Of a DNA stretch of 64,000 nt, positions 7,914 through 17,356 are shown in pieces. The notes under the pieces were generated by a model that was not told the DNA's origin, did not search any database, and saw only the letters and a list, made by a program, of their open reading frames with translations. Position 1 is the first letter of the stretch; each line of letters opens with the position of its first letter. Origin of the DNA: Marinirhabdus sp963793275 (lineage in GTDB: Bacteria; Bacteroidota; Bacteroidia; Flavobacteriales; Flavobacteriaceae). The DNA is taken from contig CAWBZL010000004.1 of the NCBI GenBank assembly GCA_963793275.1, forward strand, positions 1 to 64,000. Reading direction: 5' to 3'. The translations under genes and the position numbers were made by a program.

Positions 7914-10305
7914 CCTTTCGGCATATCAACCTATTGTAGATATTCAAGACAATATCGTATTTGCCAATAATGGCAATGTTATTCTGTGCTACAAAGGTAA
8001 TCTACCAGAAATCTATTCCTTATCCGAAAAGGATTTTGAAGATATGCACGGTGCTTGGTTTCAGGCATTAAAGTCATTGCCAGTTGGTACTGTAGTTCAT
8101 AAACAGGATATCTATCTCAAGAAATCATATACTTCAGAACAACTTCCGAATTCTACCTTTCTGGAAAAGGCTACCCACGAACATTTTAAAGGTCGTGGAC
8201 ATATCGAGCACAGCTGTTATTTGTTCTTCATCTTGACGAAAAACAAAGCACTAAACAATCCGAAATACGTCAATCCCTTTAGAAAAATTTCAAAGGGAAT
8301 TGTACAGGAACTGGATGAAAACATAAAGAGCTTCGCAAACTCGGTTAGTGATTCGGTTTCTTTCATTAACAATAGCCGAAAGATGGATTTTGTTTCGCTT
8401 AAAGCGGAAGAAATACAACAACTAACGAATGCCTATTTCAATGGCTTTAATGAAGGCTATGATACTGATATTTTACTGGATAAAAAAAGCGTCAATATTG
8501 GCGAAAACCATTTTGATGCCCTTGCCATCAATAGCGAACTGTGCTTTGGCGAAAGTGTACAGAGTAGCAAAACCAATGAGAAATTCACTTCTGACGATTT
8601 TGTGTTTCATCAAGGGTTTATTGATGGCTTAGGGCTTACGCTTAACGAGAATCACATCGTCAACCAAATCCTTTATTTGGATGACAAACAGAAGTGGCGC
8701 AAGTTGCTCGATAAGAAAGATTGAGGAACTCAATAAGAGTTCAAATTTCGGTTCACAAAATAAAGTGGTACTTGGTAAAATCCAGCACATTCTTGACCAA
8801 ATCAATGCCGATGATAATGCACGGATTATTCGTGGTCATCTTAATATCGTGTATTGGGCAAAGGAAGCTAAAGAGCTTGACAAGATAACTTCAAAAATAA
8901 AGACTGAATTTAAGGAATTGGATATCATCCCGTATTATCCAAGAGGCGAAGAACGTAAGAATTACATCCTAAATAGTTACTGCTGTTTCTCTTCCAATTT
9001 CTCAAACAACGATTTATATGTAACCGATTTAAAACACGCGCTTTGCCTGTTCATCAATAACACCAACTATAAAAGCGATAACACCGGAATCATCTTTAAT
9101 GACCGTGAACATAACATTCCTGTTCTGAAGGATGTTTGGGATGAAAAGAAGAAACGCATCAAGGCACGAAACTTTGCCATTTTTGCACCAACAGGCGAAG
9201 GAAAATCCTTTTTAGCCAATAACATTCTGCGCCAGTATTTTGAAAGTGGTGTTCGCTTGGTCATTATCGACTTGGGTGGCTCATACACCAAATTCGCAAA
9301 GCTCTATCCTGAAAAATACACGGTGCTTCGCTACGAAAGCGGAAAGAACTTGGGTATCAATCCATTTTACATCAGTCATCAAGATGACCTTAACACCAGA
9401 GCGATTGGAAGACTTATCGGTTTTCCTATTTGAACTCTTTGCTTCAGATTTAAAAGTTACGAAAGCACAATCGGTATCGGTTAAAAAGATACTGCGCCAT
9501 TATTACGATAGTACTTCTGAAAATCACTCGTTAGATGGTTTTTACAGCTTTATAGAAAGGAATCAAGAAAATCTTCTTGACACTCTTAAAAATCCATCCC
9601 GACTACTTCAATGTCACGAGCTTCTTGCACGTAATGTCAGAATATGTCGGCGATGGTCTATATAGCTTCCTGTTTGAAGTGAGCGAAGACCAGACCTATA
9701 AAATCGAGGACAAACGATTGATTGTTTTTGAACTGGATGAAGTAAAGGATAACAAGGAAATCCTGTCCGTAATGTTGAAGCTGATTAAGTCAGCCATCCA
9801 AAGAACCATTTGGAAAAATAGTGCTGAAAAGGGCATCATCCTATTTGATGAGTTTGCAAAGCAACTGAAGTTTGAAAACGTATTGGAAAGCGTTGAATTC
9901 TACTATCAAGCCATTCGTAAACAGAATGGTGCGATTGGGATTATTCTTCAATCCATAAATCAGTTGCCAAACAATTCAACTTCTGCGAGTATTCTTGAAA
10001 ACACACAGGTCATTTACAGCCTGAACAATGAAAAAGGCTATGATGAATTGGTCAAAAGACTCAACCTATCCAGCCACGATTTAAACCAATTAAAGTCCAT
10101 CAAAAACAATCTTTCTGGACCACGCAAGTACACCGAAATGTTCATCAAGATAGGTAGGGAAAGTAACATTTTCCGGCTTGAAGTTCCGAAGGAAGTGTAT
10201 GCAGCTTACTTGACCGATGGACAGGAAAACGAAGAAATAATGAAGCTCTACAATGAGCATAACGATATGCAAAAAGCAATAATTCAATTCACATCTAAAA
10301 CATAA
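7900..10305 (+). pseudogene. traG: TraG conjugation ATPase (VirB4-like), broken by three frameshifts
   Basis: Frame-corrected, this is the roughly 800-residue TraG ATPase that powers the Bacteroidota mating apparatus. The start at 7900 reads MNKINLSAYQPIVDIQ. Walker A is PTGEGKSF near corrected residue 431 and Walker B is GIILFDEFAK near 648. The frame breaks near 8718 (three A where two are expected), 9391 (extra A) and 9590 (five A where four are expected); each join restores a continuous family-like protein. No stop codon was seen within the corrected frames. If the shifts are real, the element cannot make its transfer ATPase. Confidence 0.8.
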
Positions 10306-10309
10306 TATT

Positions 10310-10894
10310 ATGAAGACAAAAATCAAAATTTTAGTAATGACAGTAGCCCTGACCTTATTTATGTCGGGAAATGCTACTGCACAAGGAATGCCCACTTATG
10401 ACAACACCAATTTTATCAGTTTGGTAAAACAACTTATAGAATCAGGTAAACAGACAGCTCAAATGATTAAGTCTGTAAAATTCCTAAAAGATGCAAAGGA
10501 AAGCATCGAGAAGGTATCAAGTGTTGTTCAACAACTAAATGCTGTTCAAGAAATTGGCAGAAATAATCAACGCCTTATCAATGTGATGCAAAATGATTTA
10601 CAGGATATTTTGAACTCGCCTTACATCAAACCAGACGAAGTTAGCAGAGTTGTGGAATCATTCGATGCCATAGTCCAAAACTCATTGGACACGGTGGATT
10701 TTATAGATGAAGTCCTATCCAGCGATTATCTAAAAATGAGCGATGCTGAACGAGCTGAAATTCTTAAAAGCAAAAAGAACTGGAATCAAAGGAAATGGTT
10801 TCTAACGTCAAAGCAAAAACCAAACGATATCAGTGATATTATTTCCTTCAGAAAAATGCAGGATAAAGTAAATAACCGCGAAACCGAATATTAA
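10310..10894 (+). CDS. traI: TraI (DUF4141), with a compensating pair of frameshifts
   Basis: A 194-residue secreted protein with a signal peptide (LTLFMSGNATAQG end) and a long helical body, as in the DUF4141 TraI family (periplasmic, VirB5-like position). The reading frame is open throughout, but between about 10768 and 10840 it is the wrong one: the plus-one frame there reads KELESKEMVSNVKAKTKRYQ, the family-like sequence, and the frame returns at ISFRKMQDKVNNRETEY. So about 24 residues are scrambled by one missing and one extra base. Confidence 0.75.
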   Translation: MKTKIKILVMTVALTLFMSGNATAQGMPTYDNTNFISLVKQLIESGKQTAQMIKSVKFLKDAKESIEKVSSVVQQLNAVQEIGRNNQRLINVMQNDLQDILNSPYIKPDEVSRVVESFDAIVQNSLDTVDFIDEVLSSDYLKMSDAERAEILKSKKNWNQRKWFLTSKQKPNDISDIISFRKMQDKVNNRETEY

Positions 10895-10896
10895 AA

Positions 10897-11740
10897 ATGA
10901 CCGCAACCATCATTTTAGGGATTGGACTGGAATATATCGATACGGTTTTCCAGACCATACAGAACAGCAACTTCTCGCAATATACTATTGCAGGAATGAA
11001 AACGCTCGCTGTTCTGTTTTTTCTGGTCAATATCCTTAAAAAGTACAATGAAGGTATTGCAGATAAGGACGGTTATACTTGGGGATTGAGTCCAGGCGAA
11101 CTTGGCCAAGAATTTTGCCATTGTCATTTTGGTCATATTCTCGACACAGGTGTTAGGCTTTTTCGATGGTATCTTGGTTGCTATCGAAGGACAATATCGA
11201 GGGACTGCACCTGCCTTATTGCCTTTACAAATGCAGGATATTCCATTAGAGGAAGATGTAAGTCTCTTTGATGCTGCAAGATCTGCAATGACATTCTATA
11301 TGAAGCTTTGGTAACACCACTTTACGGGTTCAAAATATTGGCATTTATCTTAGTATCATACTCTGGATTTTAGATCTGTTTATTTATCCGCTCTTTTTGG
11401 CAGAACGTTTCTTCCTTTTGGGCATTATGCAAGCATTTTTTCCATTGGTCATTAGCCTTGCTGTATTTGAGAAATTCCGTTCGCTCGCTTATACATTTTT
11501 TCAAATTGTATGCTGCTGTATATATGTTAGTGCCAGCCTTCTTTTTGGTCAATGTATTTGTTAATGCTACTTTACACGGAAATCAACACCAATTTTTGGG
11601 TCAACTTATTTGGAACAGATACAGGTCAAGGCTTTTTTGCGCCTGTTGTTCAATTGGTTCAGTCGGCTTTATTGTCTTTCCTGAAATTCAAATTATACAA
11701 ACGTGCCACGTCCTTTACACTCAGATTATTTACCACCTAA
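10897..11740 (+). pseudogene. traJ: TraJ inner-membrane conjugation protein, about five frameshifts
   Basis: Joining frames gives a multi-spanning membrane protein of the TraJ family (VirB6-like). It starts MTATIILGIGLEYIDTVF, passes through IVILVIFSTQVLGFFDG and LWILDLFIYPLFLAERFF, and ends FKLYKRATSF. The frame breaks near 11104 (extra G), 11297 (missing T), 11357 (missing A), 11505 (six T where five are expected) and 11568 (extra A). Membrane segments and charged loops are preserved between the breaks. The gene is followed closely by traK. Confidence 0.7.
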
Positions 11741-11752
11741 AGCAAATCAGAA

Positions 11753-12373
11753 TGAAAACACCATACAAGAATATTTACAACGTCCTAAAATTGAATCGGT
11801 TTATCGTTTTGGCAGTCGTTGTCTGTGCATTGCTTTGGCCAGCACATTTTCGGTTTGGATGGTATTCAACTACCAATCAAAAAGCGCTCAATAGTGCTTT
11901 TGCAATCAATACCGATGGCAGTATCATTCCGCTGAAGCTCGTGACCCAAAAAGAAAATTTTCAGGGTTGAAGCTTTGGCGCATTTAGAGTCTGTTCCAAA
12001 CTACTTCTATAACATCGATGCCAGTAACTATGAACGCAATTTGGAAAAAGCACTTTGGTTGGGTAATAGTTCCGTGGACAATCTTTATCGTCAGAAGAAA
12101 GCTGATGGTGTTTATAATCGATTGCTTCAGTATTCCTTGGTTCAAAAAGTATTGAGTATCGATTCAAGGATAAACGAAAATAATGGCTCATATAGTTTTA
12201 CCACGACTACCATTTTTGAAATCAATAGAGGTTCAATAATTGACACTTACGAATTGGTTTCAACCGGAAACCTGATTATGGTTGACCGAAACTTTCCCAA
12301 CAATCCACACGGACTTTAATAACAATTATTTCGAGAACACCTTAAAAAAACTAAATTCAATGATGAAAGTTGA
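11753..12373 (+). pseudogene. traK: TraK conjugation protein, several frameshifts
   Basis: The corrected product starts MKTPYKNIYNVLKLNRFIVL, crosses the membrane once, and continues through VEALAHLES, YNIDASNYERNLEKALWLG and the family-typical DRNFPNNPHGL. This is the TraK family of Bacteroides conjugative transposons (VirB8-like). Frame breaks lie near 11838, 11890, 11967 and at least one near 12318. The probable natural stop (12371-12373) overlaps the traM start, usual for this operon. Confidence 0.65.
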
Positions 12374-13295
12374 AAAGAACAAAATAGTATTTGCAGCGGT
12401 TTTGGCCGTGATTTTCATATTCCTGATTTCCTATTCTGTAATGGTTATGGGCGATGATGAAAGTGAAACTGAAAACCTTAAACAGACCTTAGTGCCAGAT
12501 TTGGAAGAAAACCAAAAAGAATACGATTCCAAACTGGATGCAATTAATGACTTGAAAGGAAGTTACGTGAAAATAATGCACCCAGCATCTATGATGAAAA
12601 GCTGATTGATTCCTTGGGATTTTACGATCCAGATTTACCGGAACGCGAAAAAGAACGTATCGTAGATAGCATTTATGAAGCTGGTAAAATTCAGATATTC
12701 AGATAAACGTTACCAGAATTTGGGACAAAAAAGAACTGTTCGCAAAACGGTACAAAAATTGATTCTGCTGAAGTAAAAAGAGAACAAAAAATTGAAGCCA
12801 AAGAATTAGGCTTAGAACATCAATTGTTCTTTGCTGCTTCGCCAAAACCCAATGAAGTTTCAATCATCGGTAATACAGATGAAACAATCTACGTGGTAGT
12901 CGATGGCGACCAAGATAGTCAAAGCGAATACCAGATTACGAATGCGCCTTACCAAGACAGCTACCATCAATGGTAAGCTGATGCCAAAGAACACACCTAT
13001 TTTCGGTTTTATAAGCTTTCAGCCTAATCGTGCGCTCATTGAAATTGAAAACATAAAGCATCATCCTACAAAACTCAAAGCCTTTGATTTGTCAGATGGT
13101 AGTGAAGGTATTTATGTACAGAACAATTTTAGGGCAGAAGCCACCACCGAAGTTCTGGACGATATTATTGGCGACATCAACATACCTACCGTACCACAAG
13201 TTGGTGGTATATCCAAAGTACTCAGACGTAACAACCGAAATGTAAAAGTTACGGTATTGAATAATTATAAATTAATTCTAAAACCTAAATTATGA
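12360..13295 (+). pseudogene. traM: TraM conjugation protein (VirB10-like), several frameshifts
   Basis: The first 65 residues carry a membrane anchor (V-F-A-A-V-L-A-V-I-F-I-F-L-I) and a charged linker. After breaks near 12555, 12690, 12735 and 12912, the C-terminal 130 residues (12906-13295) form the conserved TraM domain: LRMRLTKTATINGKLMPKNT and the ending VTVLNNYKLILKP. The family bridges the periplasm in the mating pore. The stop overlaps the traN start (ATGA). Confidence 0.65.
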
Positions 13296-14133
13296 GAGCA
13301 AACAATTTTATGAAAATATATATGCGTATACTGATTTCCACTTTCGCGAAAGCTGCAAACATACTACAGTTCTCGATACCATATATGCCAACGACACCAA
13401 AAACGTTGCATTATTCTTCCCTGAACCTATTCGGCAAGGAATAACTGGTTCAGATAATTTTGTTTTTACTTACAATCGTGAAAAAGAACAGTATTTTGGA
13501 CTTCTTCAGGCAAAGCCTGGGAAGGAAAGTAATCTGTTGGTAGTCAATAGAAATGGTTCAATTTTTTCGTATATTGTAAGATATAAAAAACAGCTATCTA
13601 AGCTCAATTATTTCATTCCGCTATCCAATAGTATCGGAAATGAGAAACCAATTAAGGTCGATTCGATTCTTGCTGAATCTTCTGAAGAACGTGTAGATAA
13701 TAGAACGTATTACTATCAAAAATTCTGCTCGTATCTTCTTAACAGAAACCAGCGTATCGGTCGGATTAAGAAGCGAACGCAAGGTATTGTCTTGACTGTT
13801 GAAAATGTTGTTTTTGATAAGGAAGAACTCTACTTCGTTATCCAGATTGAGAATAATTCTACTTTGGATTACGATTTGAATTTCTTAAACCTTTCGATTG
13901 AAACAAGACAAAAAGGGAAAAGAAAATCGTTGCAACGCCTGTATCAAGAACCAACGTACAAACACAATCTGCCTTCAAAAATTGCAGAAAGTGAAACTGT
14001 GCGCTTCGTTTATGTATTGCCCAAATTTTCATTATCTAATGACCGTAGGGCGATTTTAGAATTGAATGAAAAGGATGGCGAACGAAACATTGAAATGAAA
14101 CTATCACATAGATATATTAACAACCCAAATTAA
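13292..14133 (+). pseudogene. traN: TraN outer-membrane-associated conjugation protein, one frameshift
   Basis: The start at 13292 (or ATG at 13310) gives a signal-like segment. One break near 13355 leads into HTTVLDTIYANDTKNVALFF and then an intact 240-residue remainder with F-G-L-L-Q-A-K and D-R-R-A-I-L-E-L blocks, matching the TraN family (VirB9-like). A palindrome CTTTCGCGAAAGC at 13341-13353 sits just before the break. The downstream lipoprotein gene follows after 7 nt. Confidence 0.7.
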
Positions 14134-14140
14134 TACTGTT

Positions 14141-14512
14141 ATGAAAAAAATTGTCGTTTTCTCGCTCGTACTGCTGTTCCTTTCTTGTGCCGATTCTGAT
14201 ACTAAAGTTTCGGGACCAAGTGCCACAGCCCAAATCGTCATCGAAAGCTTTTATGAAAAAGATGAGGAAGCTTTAAAAGCCAACTCAACACCACAGGCAT
14301 ATTCTAATTATATGAATACTATAAATATGTTCAATGCGACGGTAAAGGATGATTCAAACTTTACAGTTTTGCAGGATACGATTATGGGTGACGTGGCTTG
14401 GGTAAAATATACTACAGCCTATGATAAGACACCGGGCCTTTTTAAACTGGTTAAGCAAAATGGCAAATGGTTGGCGGATGCGAGAGGCTCAAAAGATAAA
14501 TCGCCTTTTTAG
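14141..14512 (+). CDS. Small lipoprotein at the end of the tra operon
   Basis: A 123-residue protein with a lipoprotein signal (VFSLVLLFLSCADS; Cys17 as lipid site). The mature part resembles small NTF2-like or DUF4878 folds: A-Q-I-V-I-E-S-F-Y-E-K-D-E-E-A-L, then V-A-W-V-K-Y and F-K-L-V-K-Q-N-G-K-W. It starts 7 nt after traN in the same operon, so an accessory role at the outer membrane during mating is plausible. Fold assignment is tentative. The frame is intact. Confidence 0.6.
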   Translation: MKKIVVFSLVLLFLSCADSDTKVSGPSATAQIVIESFYEKDEEALKANSTPQAYSNYMNTINMFNATVKDDSNFTVLQDTIMGDVAWVKYTTAYDKTPGLFKLVKQNGKWLADARGSKDKSPF

Positions 14513-14519
14513 CTTATAA

Positions 14520-15248
14520 CTATCTTATACTAGATAGTAAAACGTTAAAATTATTATTTATGATTTCATCTGTTTTGGAATAGGAACAATTCCAGATTTG
14601 AGATAGGTAAATAATTATTTCCTTGACATCACTAGATTTAACAGGCTTGCCTTTGATTTCTATAAAAGGCCCATCAGTCTCGGTCAAAATTTTATTTTGA
14701 GGAATTTTAGAAATTCTAGCTTGACCAGCTTTACTTTTAATCATTGCATTATTTATAGAGAAGAAAAAACCAGCATTGGCGATTTCTACTATAAGTTTAA
14801 TTGGACCTGAATACCAATGGAATATTGCTCCTTTTGCGTGAAAATCGATTAAACAATTAAGTACTTCTCGTTCAGCCTTTCTTGAATGAATACTAAGTAT
14901 TTTCTTCTTGCCTTGAAGCGCTTTTAAAATTCTGCGAAAACTGATAACCTGAATATCTTTAGTCGAAAGCCCTTCTTTGGAAAAGTCCAAACCAACTTCG
15001 CCAATGTAACTTGTTACATCAATCAATCTTAAAAATGCAGAAAATTCTTCTGAATGGTTTTCTGCATATAGTGGATGCATTCCTAATGCCAACCTTATCT
15101 TCTTTAAAGATTTGAAATGTGGTAATCCCATCTCGAAATGACTTGGAAGATTAGTTACTGAGATTACGGTAATTCCCTGTTTATCCAGTTCTCTGAGAAG
15201 TTTTTCAGGATTTGGGTATAAATCAATATGACAATGAGCATCAATCAT
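14520..15248 (-). CDS. qatD: QatD, TatD-like metal-dependent hydrolase of the Qat defence system
   Basis: A 242-residue TatD-family protein: metal ligands in MIDAHCHID, the glutamate in YIGEVGLDFS, histidines in LSIHSRKAE and IFHWYSG, and the aspartate in LTETDGPFI. TatD enzymes are DNases. It is the last gene of the Qat set, with a 4-nt overlap after qatC (ATGA), and it ends 8 nt from the convergent end of the tra operon. Qat is known as an anti-phage system; the exact substrate of QatD is not visible here. Confidence 0.85.
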   Translation of the reverse strand: MIDAHCHIDLYPNPEKLLRELDKQGITVISVTNLPSHFEMGLPHFKSLKKIRLALGMHPLYAENHSEEFSAFLRLIDVTSYIGEVGLDFSKEGLSTKDIQVISFRRILKALQGKKKILSIHSRKAEREVLNCLIDFHAKGAIFHWYSGPIKLIVEIANAGFFFSINNAMIKSKAGQARISKIPQNKILTETDGPFIEIKGKPVKSSDVKEIIIYLSQIWNCSYSKTDEIINNNFNVLLSSIR

Positions 15249-16624
15249 TGGATTTTAAGTATTTTTTTCAATTGGTCATTACCTTTATCACGAATCCAAT
15301 TTAACATTTCGACCCTTGAATTATGTACTAAATTTGCATATGCATCCAGATTCGAAATCTCAATGCTACCATTTACAAGCAGATTCCGTTTAATTTCTTT
15401 TAGACTGATAGATGTTCCAAGGTAATCAAATAAAGCTTTTACATCAGGCTTAGCCTTGTTCATATCTGTTAACCTTAATAGGTCATTTCCGTAAGTGTCC
15501 GTATCCCAATTGTTTTTGTGTAATGCTGCCCTTCTATAAATACAAGGCATACAAATTCCACATTGTTTGGCATTACGATTTTCCCAATGGACTTTGTGCC
15601 CTCTTTTACCGCAAGAAACTGATAGTGGATATGTTTTCTGAAGTATAGTTGTATTATCACAATCAACAACCATCTTCCCTTTAGTGTCCAATTTGAAGGG
15701 GTTAATTAAAGAAATATTCAAATTAGCAATTTCTAATGATTCTTGCAGTTTTCTAAAAAAGTAAGGGTGTGTCGTTCTAGTACTCAATGAACTTGTCCTT
15801 GATTTGGTCAAAGGATGATTTAAAGAAATAGTACCATTCTCTGGAATTAAAATTGTGTTAGAGGTTGGCACTTTGTTCAAGAGATATGCCGCTATTCCAA
15901 TGAATAGTATTGACCTACTTCTCTGATTGGCATCTTTTGTTATTTTATCTCCGTTAATATATCTCTGGGAAAGACCAACGGTTGCTCTAATATGTTTGTA
16001 TTTATTGTCAAAGCTTTTTTCAAATTCTTCCAAAATAAGAGTTTGGTCTTTTTTGGGACCAGTATAAGTAGGGTCAAAATGAGATACCAGCAATCCTATT
16101 TTACCATTATCTAGACTATTCAATTTGTTGATAACCCCTATCAATGAGTCAAGACCGCCTGAAAATAGACTGACGAACTCAATATTGGGATAATTATATT
16201 TTGGTATGTTACTCTTCCTGCGGTTTTTCCTGGGTAGATAAAGCACTTCTACCTCCATTTGTCTAAATGTAATAGACCATACATCTCCTGTTAAAAAGCC
16301 GAGGGTTTCTTCGAGCTCAGTTATAGCAAGTTTCCAATAATCTATATTCTTTACTGGAAATTCAATTTCAATCTCTCTAGTCCAACCATTATACGAGTAC
16401 AGTTCTCGTGAAAGTAAATCGTCTGTGACATATACGATTGCAGCAATAAGAAAAAAATCAAACCCTACTGATGATGTCTCCTTTGTAAAATCATATAAAT
16501 TATGAAAATGAGCAATATTCAATTGTGCTTTTTTCTGCACTCCGTCTATTTCCTGGCATAAGAATGTCTCCGAAAATTGCCCATCCTTTGCGGGATTTAC
16601 TTCTATTTTAATTCTCATCTTCAA
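15245..16624 (-). CDS. qatC: QatC, QueC-like nucleotide ligase domain protein
   Basis: A 459-residue protein with a PP-loop SGGLDS motif at about residues 155-160 (VSLFSGGLDSLIG), as in QueC (7-cyano-7-deazaguanine synthase), and a C-terminal zinc cysteine cluster with CGKRGHK and CGICMPC. About 150 N-terminal residues extend beyond QueC. In Qat systems this protein accompanies the ATPase QatA, the small QatB and the TatD-like QatD, in the same order as here. The start overlaps the end of qatB by 17 nt. Whether it makes a deazaguanine or modifies protein or DNA cannot be read from sequence. Confidence 0.85.
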   Translation of the reverse strand: MKMRIKIEVNPAKDGQFSETFLCQEIDGVQKKAQLNIAHFHNLYDFTKETSSVGFDFFLIAAIVYVTDDLLSRELYSYNGWTREIEIEFPVKNIDYWKLAITELEETLGFLTGDVWSITFRQMEVEVLYLPRKNRRKSNIPKYNYPNIEFVSLFSGGLDSLIGVINKLNSLDNGKIGLLVSHFDPTYTGPKKDQTLILEEFEKSFDNKYKHIRATVGLSQRYINGDKITKDANQRSRSILFIGIAAYLLNKVPTSNTILIPENGTISLNHPLTKSRTSSLSTRTTHPYFFRKLQESLEIANLNISLINPFKLDTKGKMVVDCDNTTILQKTYPLSVSCGKRGHKVHWENRNAKQCGICMPCIYRRAALHKNNWDTDTYGNDLLRLTDMNKAKPDVKALFDYLGTSISLKEIKRNLLVNGSIEISNLDAYANLVHNSRVEMLNWIRDKGNDQLKKILKIQ

Positions 16625-17354
16625 ATACTTTTAAAACATCCTCTTGTATGTTTTTTATTACCCTATCTCCATCATCGCCACCCCAATCTATTTTGTCTAA
16701 GGAATTCGTTTTATTCATTTCAGCTAAGCTAGAATTTATAAAGTCATTAATCTGCTTAAAAAGACTTGAACATTCCGTTTTACCTTTACTTTCTACAAGC
16801 TTTTCATAAAACATTATTGACAGATGTTCTAAAACATAATAGCTAAAATATTTAATTATTACTTCTTCCAGAGACTCACTATCAAGGGTTGATTTTAACG
16901 ATGTTTCTAAATCCTCTGCGGTTTCAGTCCCTGCGGCTAATTCTTCCAATAATCTTCGCGTGGCTTCTTTAGCAGCACTATCGTCAATAGTAGATGCGGG
17001 ACCACTACAGTATTCTATGAGATGGTTAATAATATCTTCAGCTGACTTACTTTTTAAATCCGTAAGACCTATCGATTTTAGGGCTTCTGAAAGATTACCA
17101 CCATTAGATGAAAAACTACCTAAAAATCTTCCGATATTTTTGGCATTTCTAATACCGCTTCTACCTGCAATTCGAGAATTACCTCTTCCTGCTCGTTTTG
17201 AACCGCCAACCACTCGGACAAATTTCCCTGTTATATTTCTAAGGTTGTCCGTTGGTATCTTCGCTGTTGTACAATTTCGTGTAACCTCACTACTAAGTTC
17301 GCCCCATTGGGGTTGACCTTTGACCGAAGCTGAATATGATTTGGATGTGCCCAT
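16608..17354 (-). CDS. qatB: QatB
   Basis: A 248-residue protein without a recognised catalytic motif. It has a Gly/Arg/Ser-rich N-terminus (G-T-S-K-S-Y, then R-A-G-R-G-N-S-R), usual for QatB, followed by a helical acidic body with E-E-L-A-A-G-T-E-T. It sits 2 nt after qatA and overlaps qatC, so all four genes form one transcript. The identification rests on gene order and the typical start. Confidence 0.8.
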   Translation of the reverse strand: MGTSKSYSASVKGQPQWGELSSEVTRNCTTAKIPTDNLRNITGKFVRVVGGSKRAGRGNSRIAGRSGIRNAKNIGRFLGSFSSNGGNLSEALKSIGLTDLKSKSAEDIINHLIEYCSGPASTIDDSAAKEATRRLLEELAAGTETAEDLETSLKSTLDSESLEEVIIKYFSYYVLEHLSIMFYEKLVESKGKTECSSLFKQINDFINSSLAEMNKTNSLDKIDWGGDDGDRVIKNIQEDVLKVFEDEN

Positions 17355-17356
17355 AC

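Noticed and set aside
7627..8724. A genuine TraF-TraG fusion protein
   Set aside because: The normal TraF end and stop are present one frame over and overlap a normal traG start.
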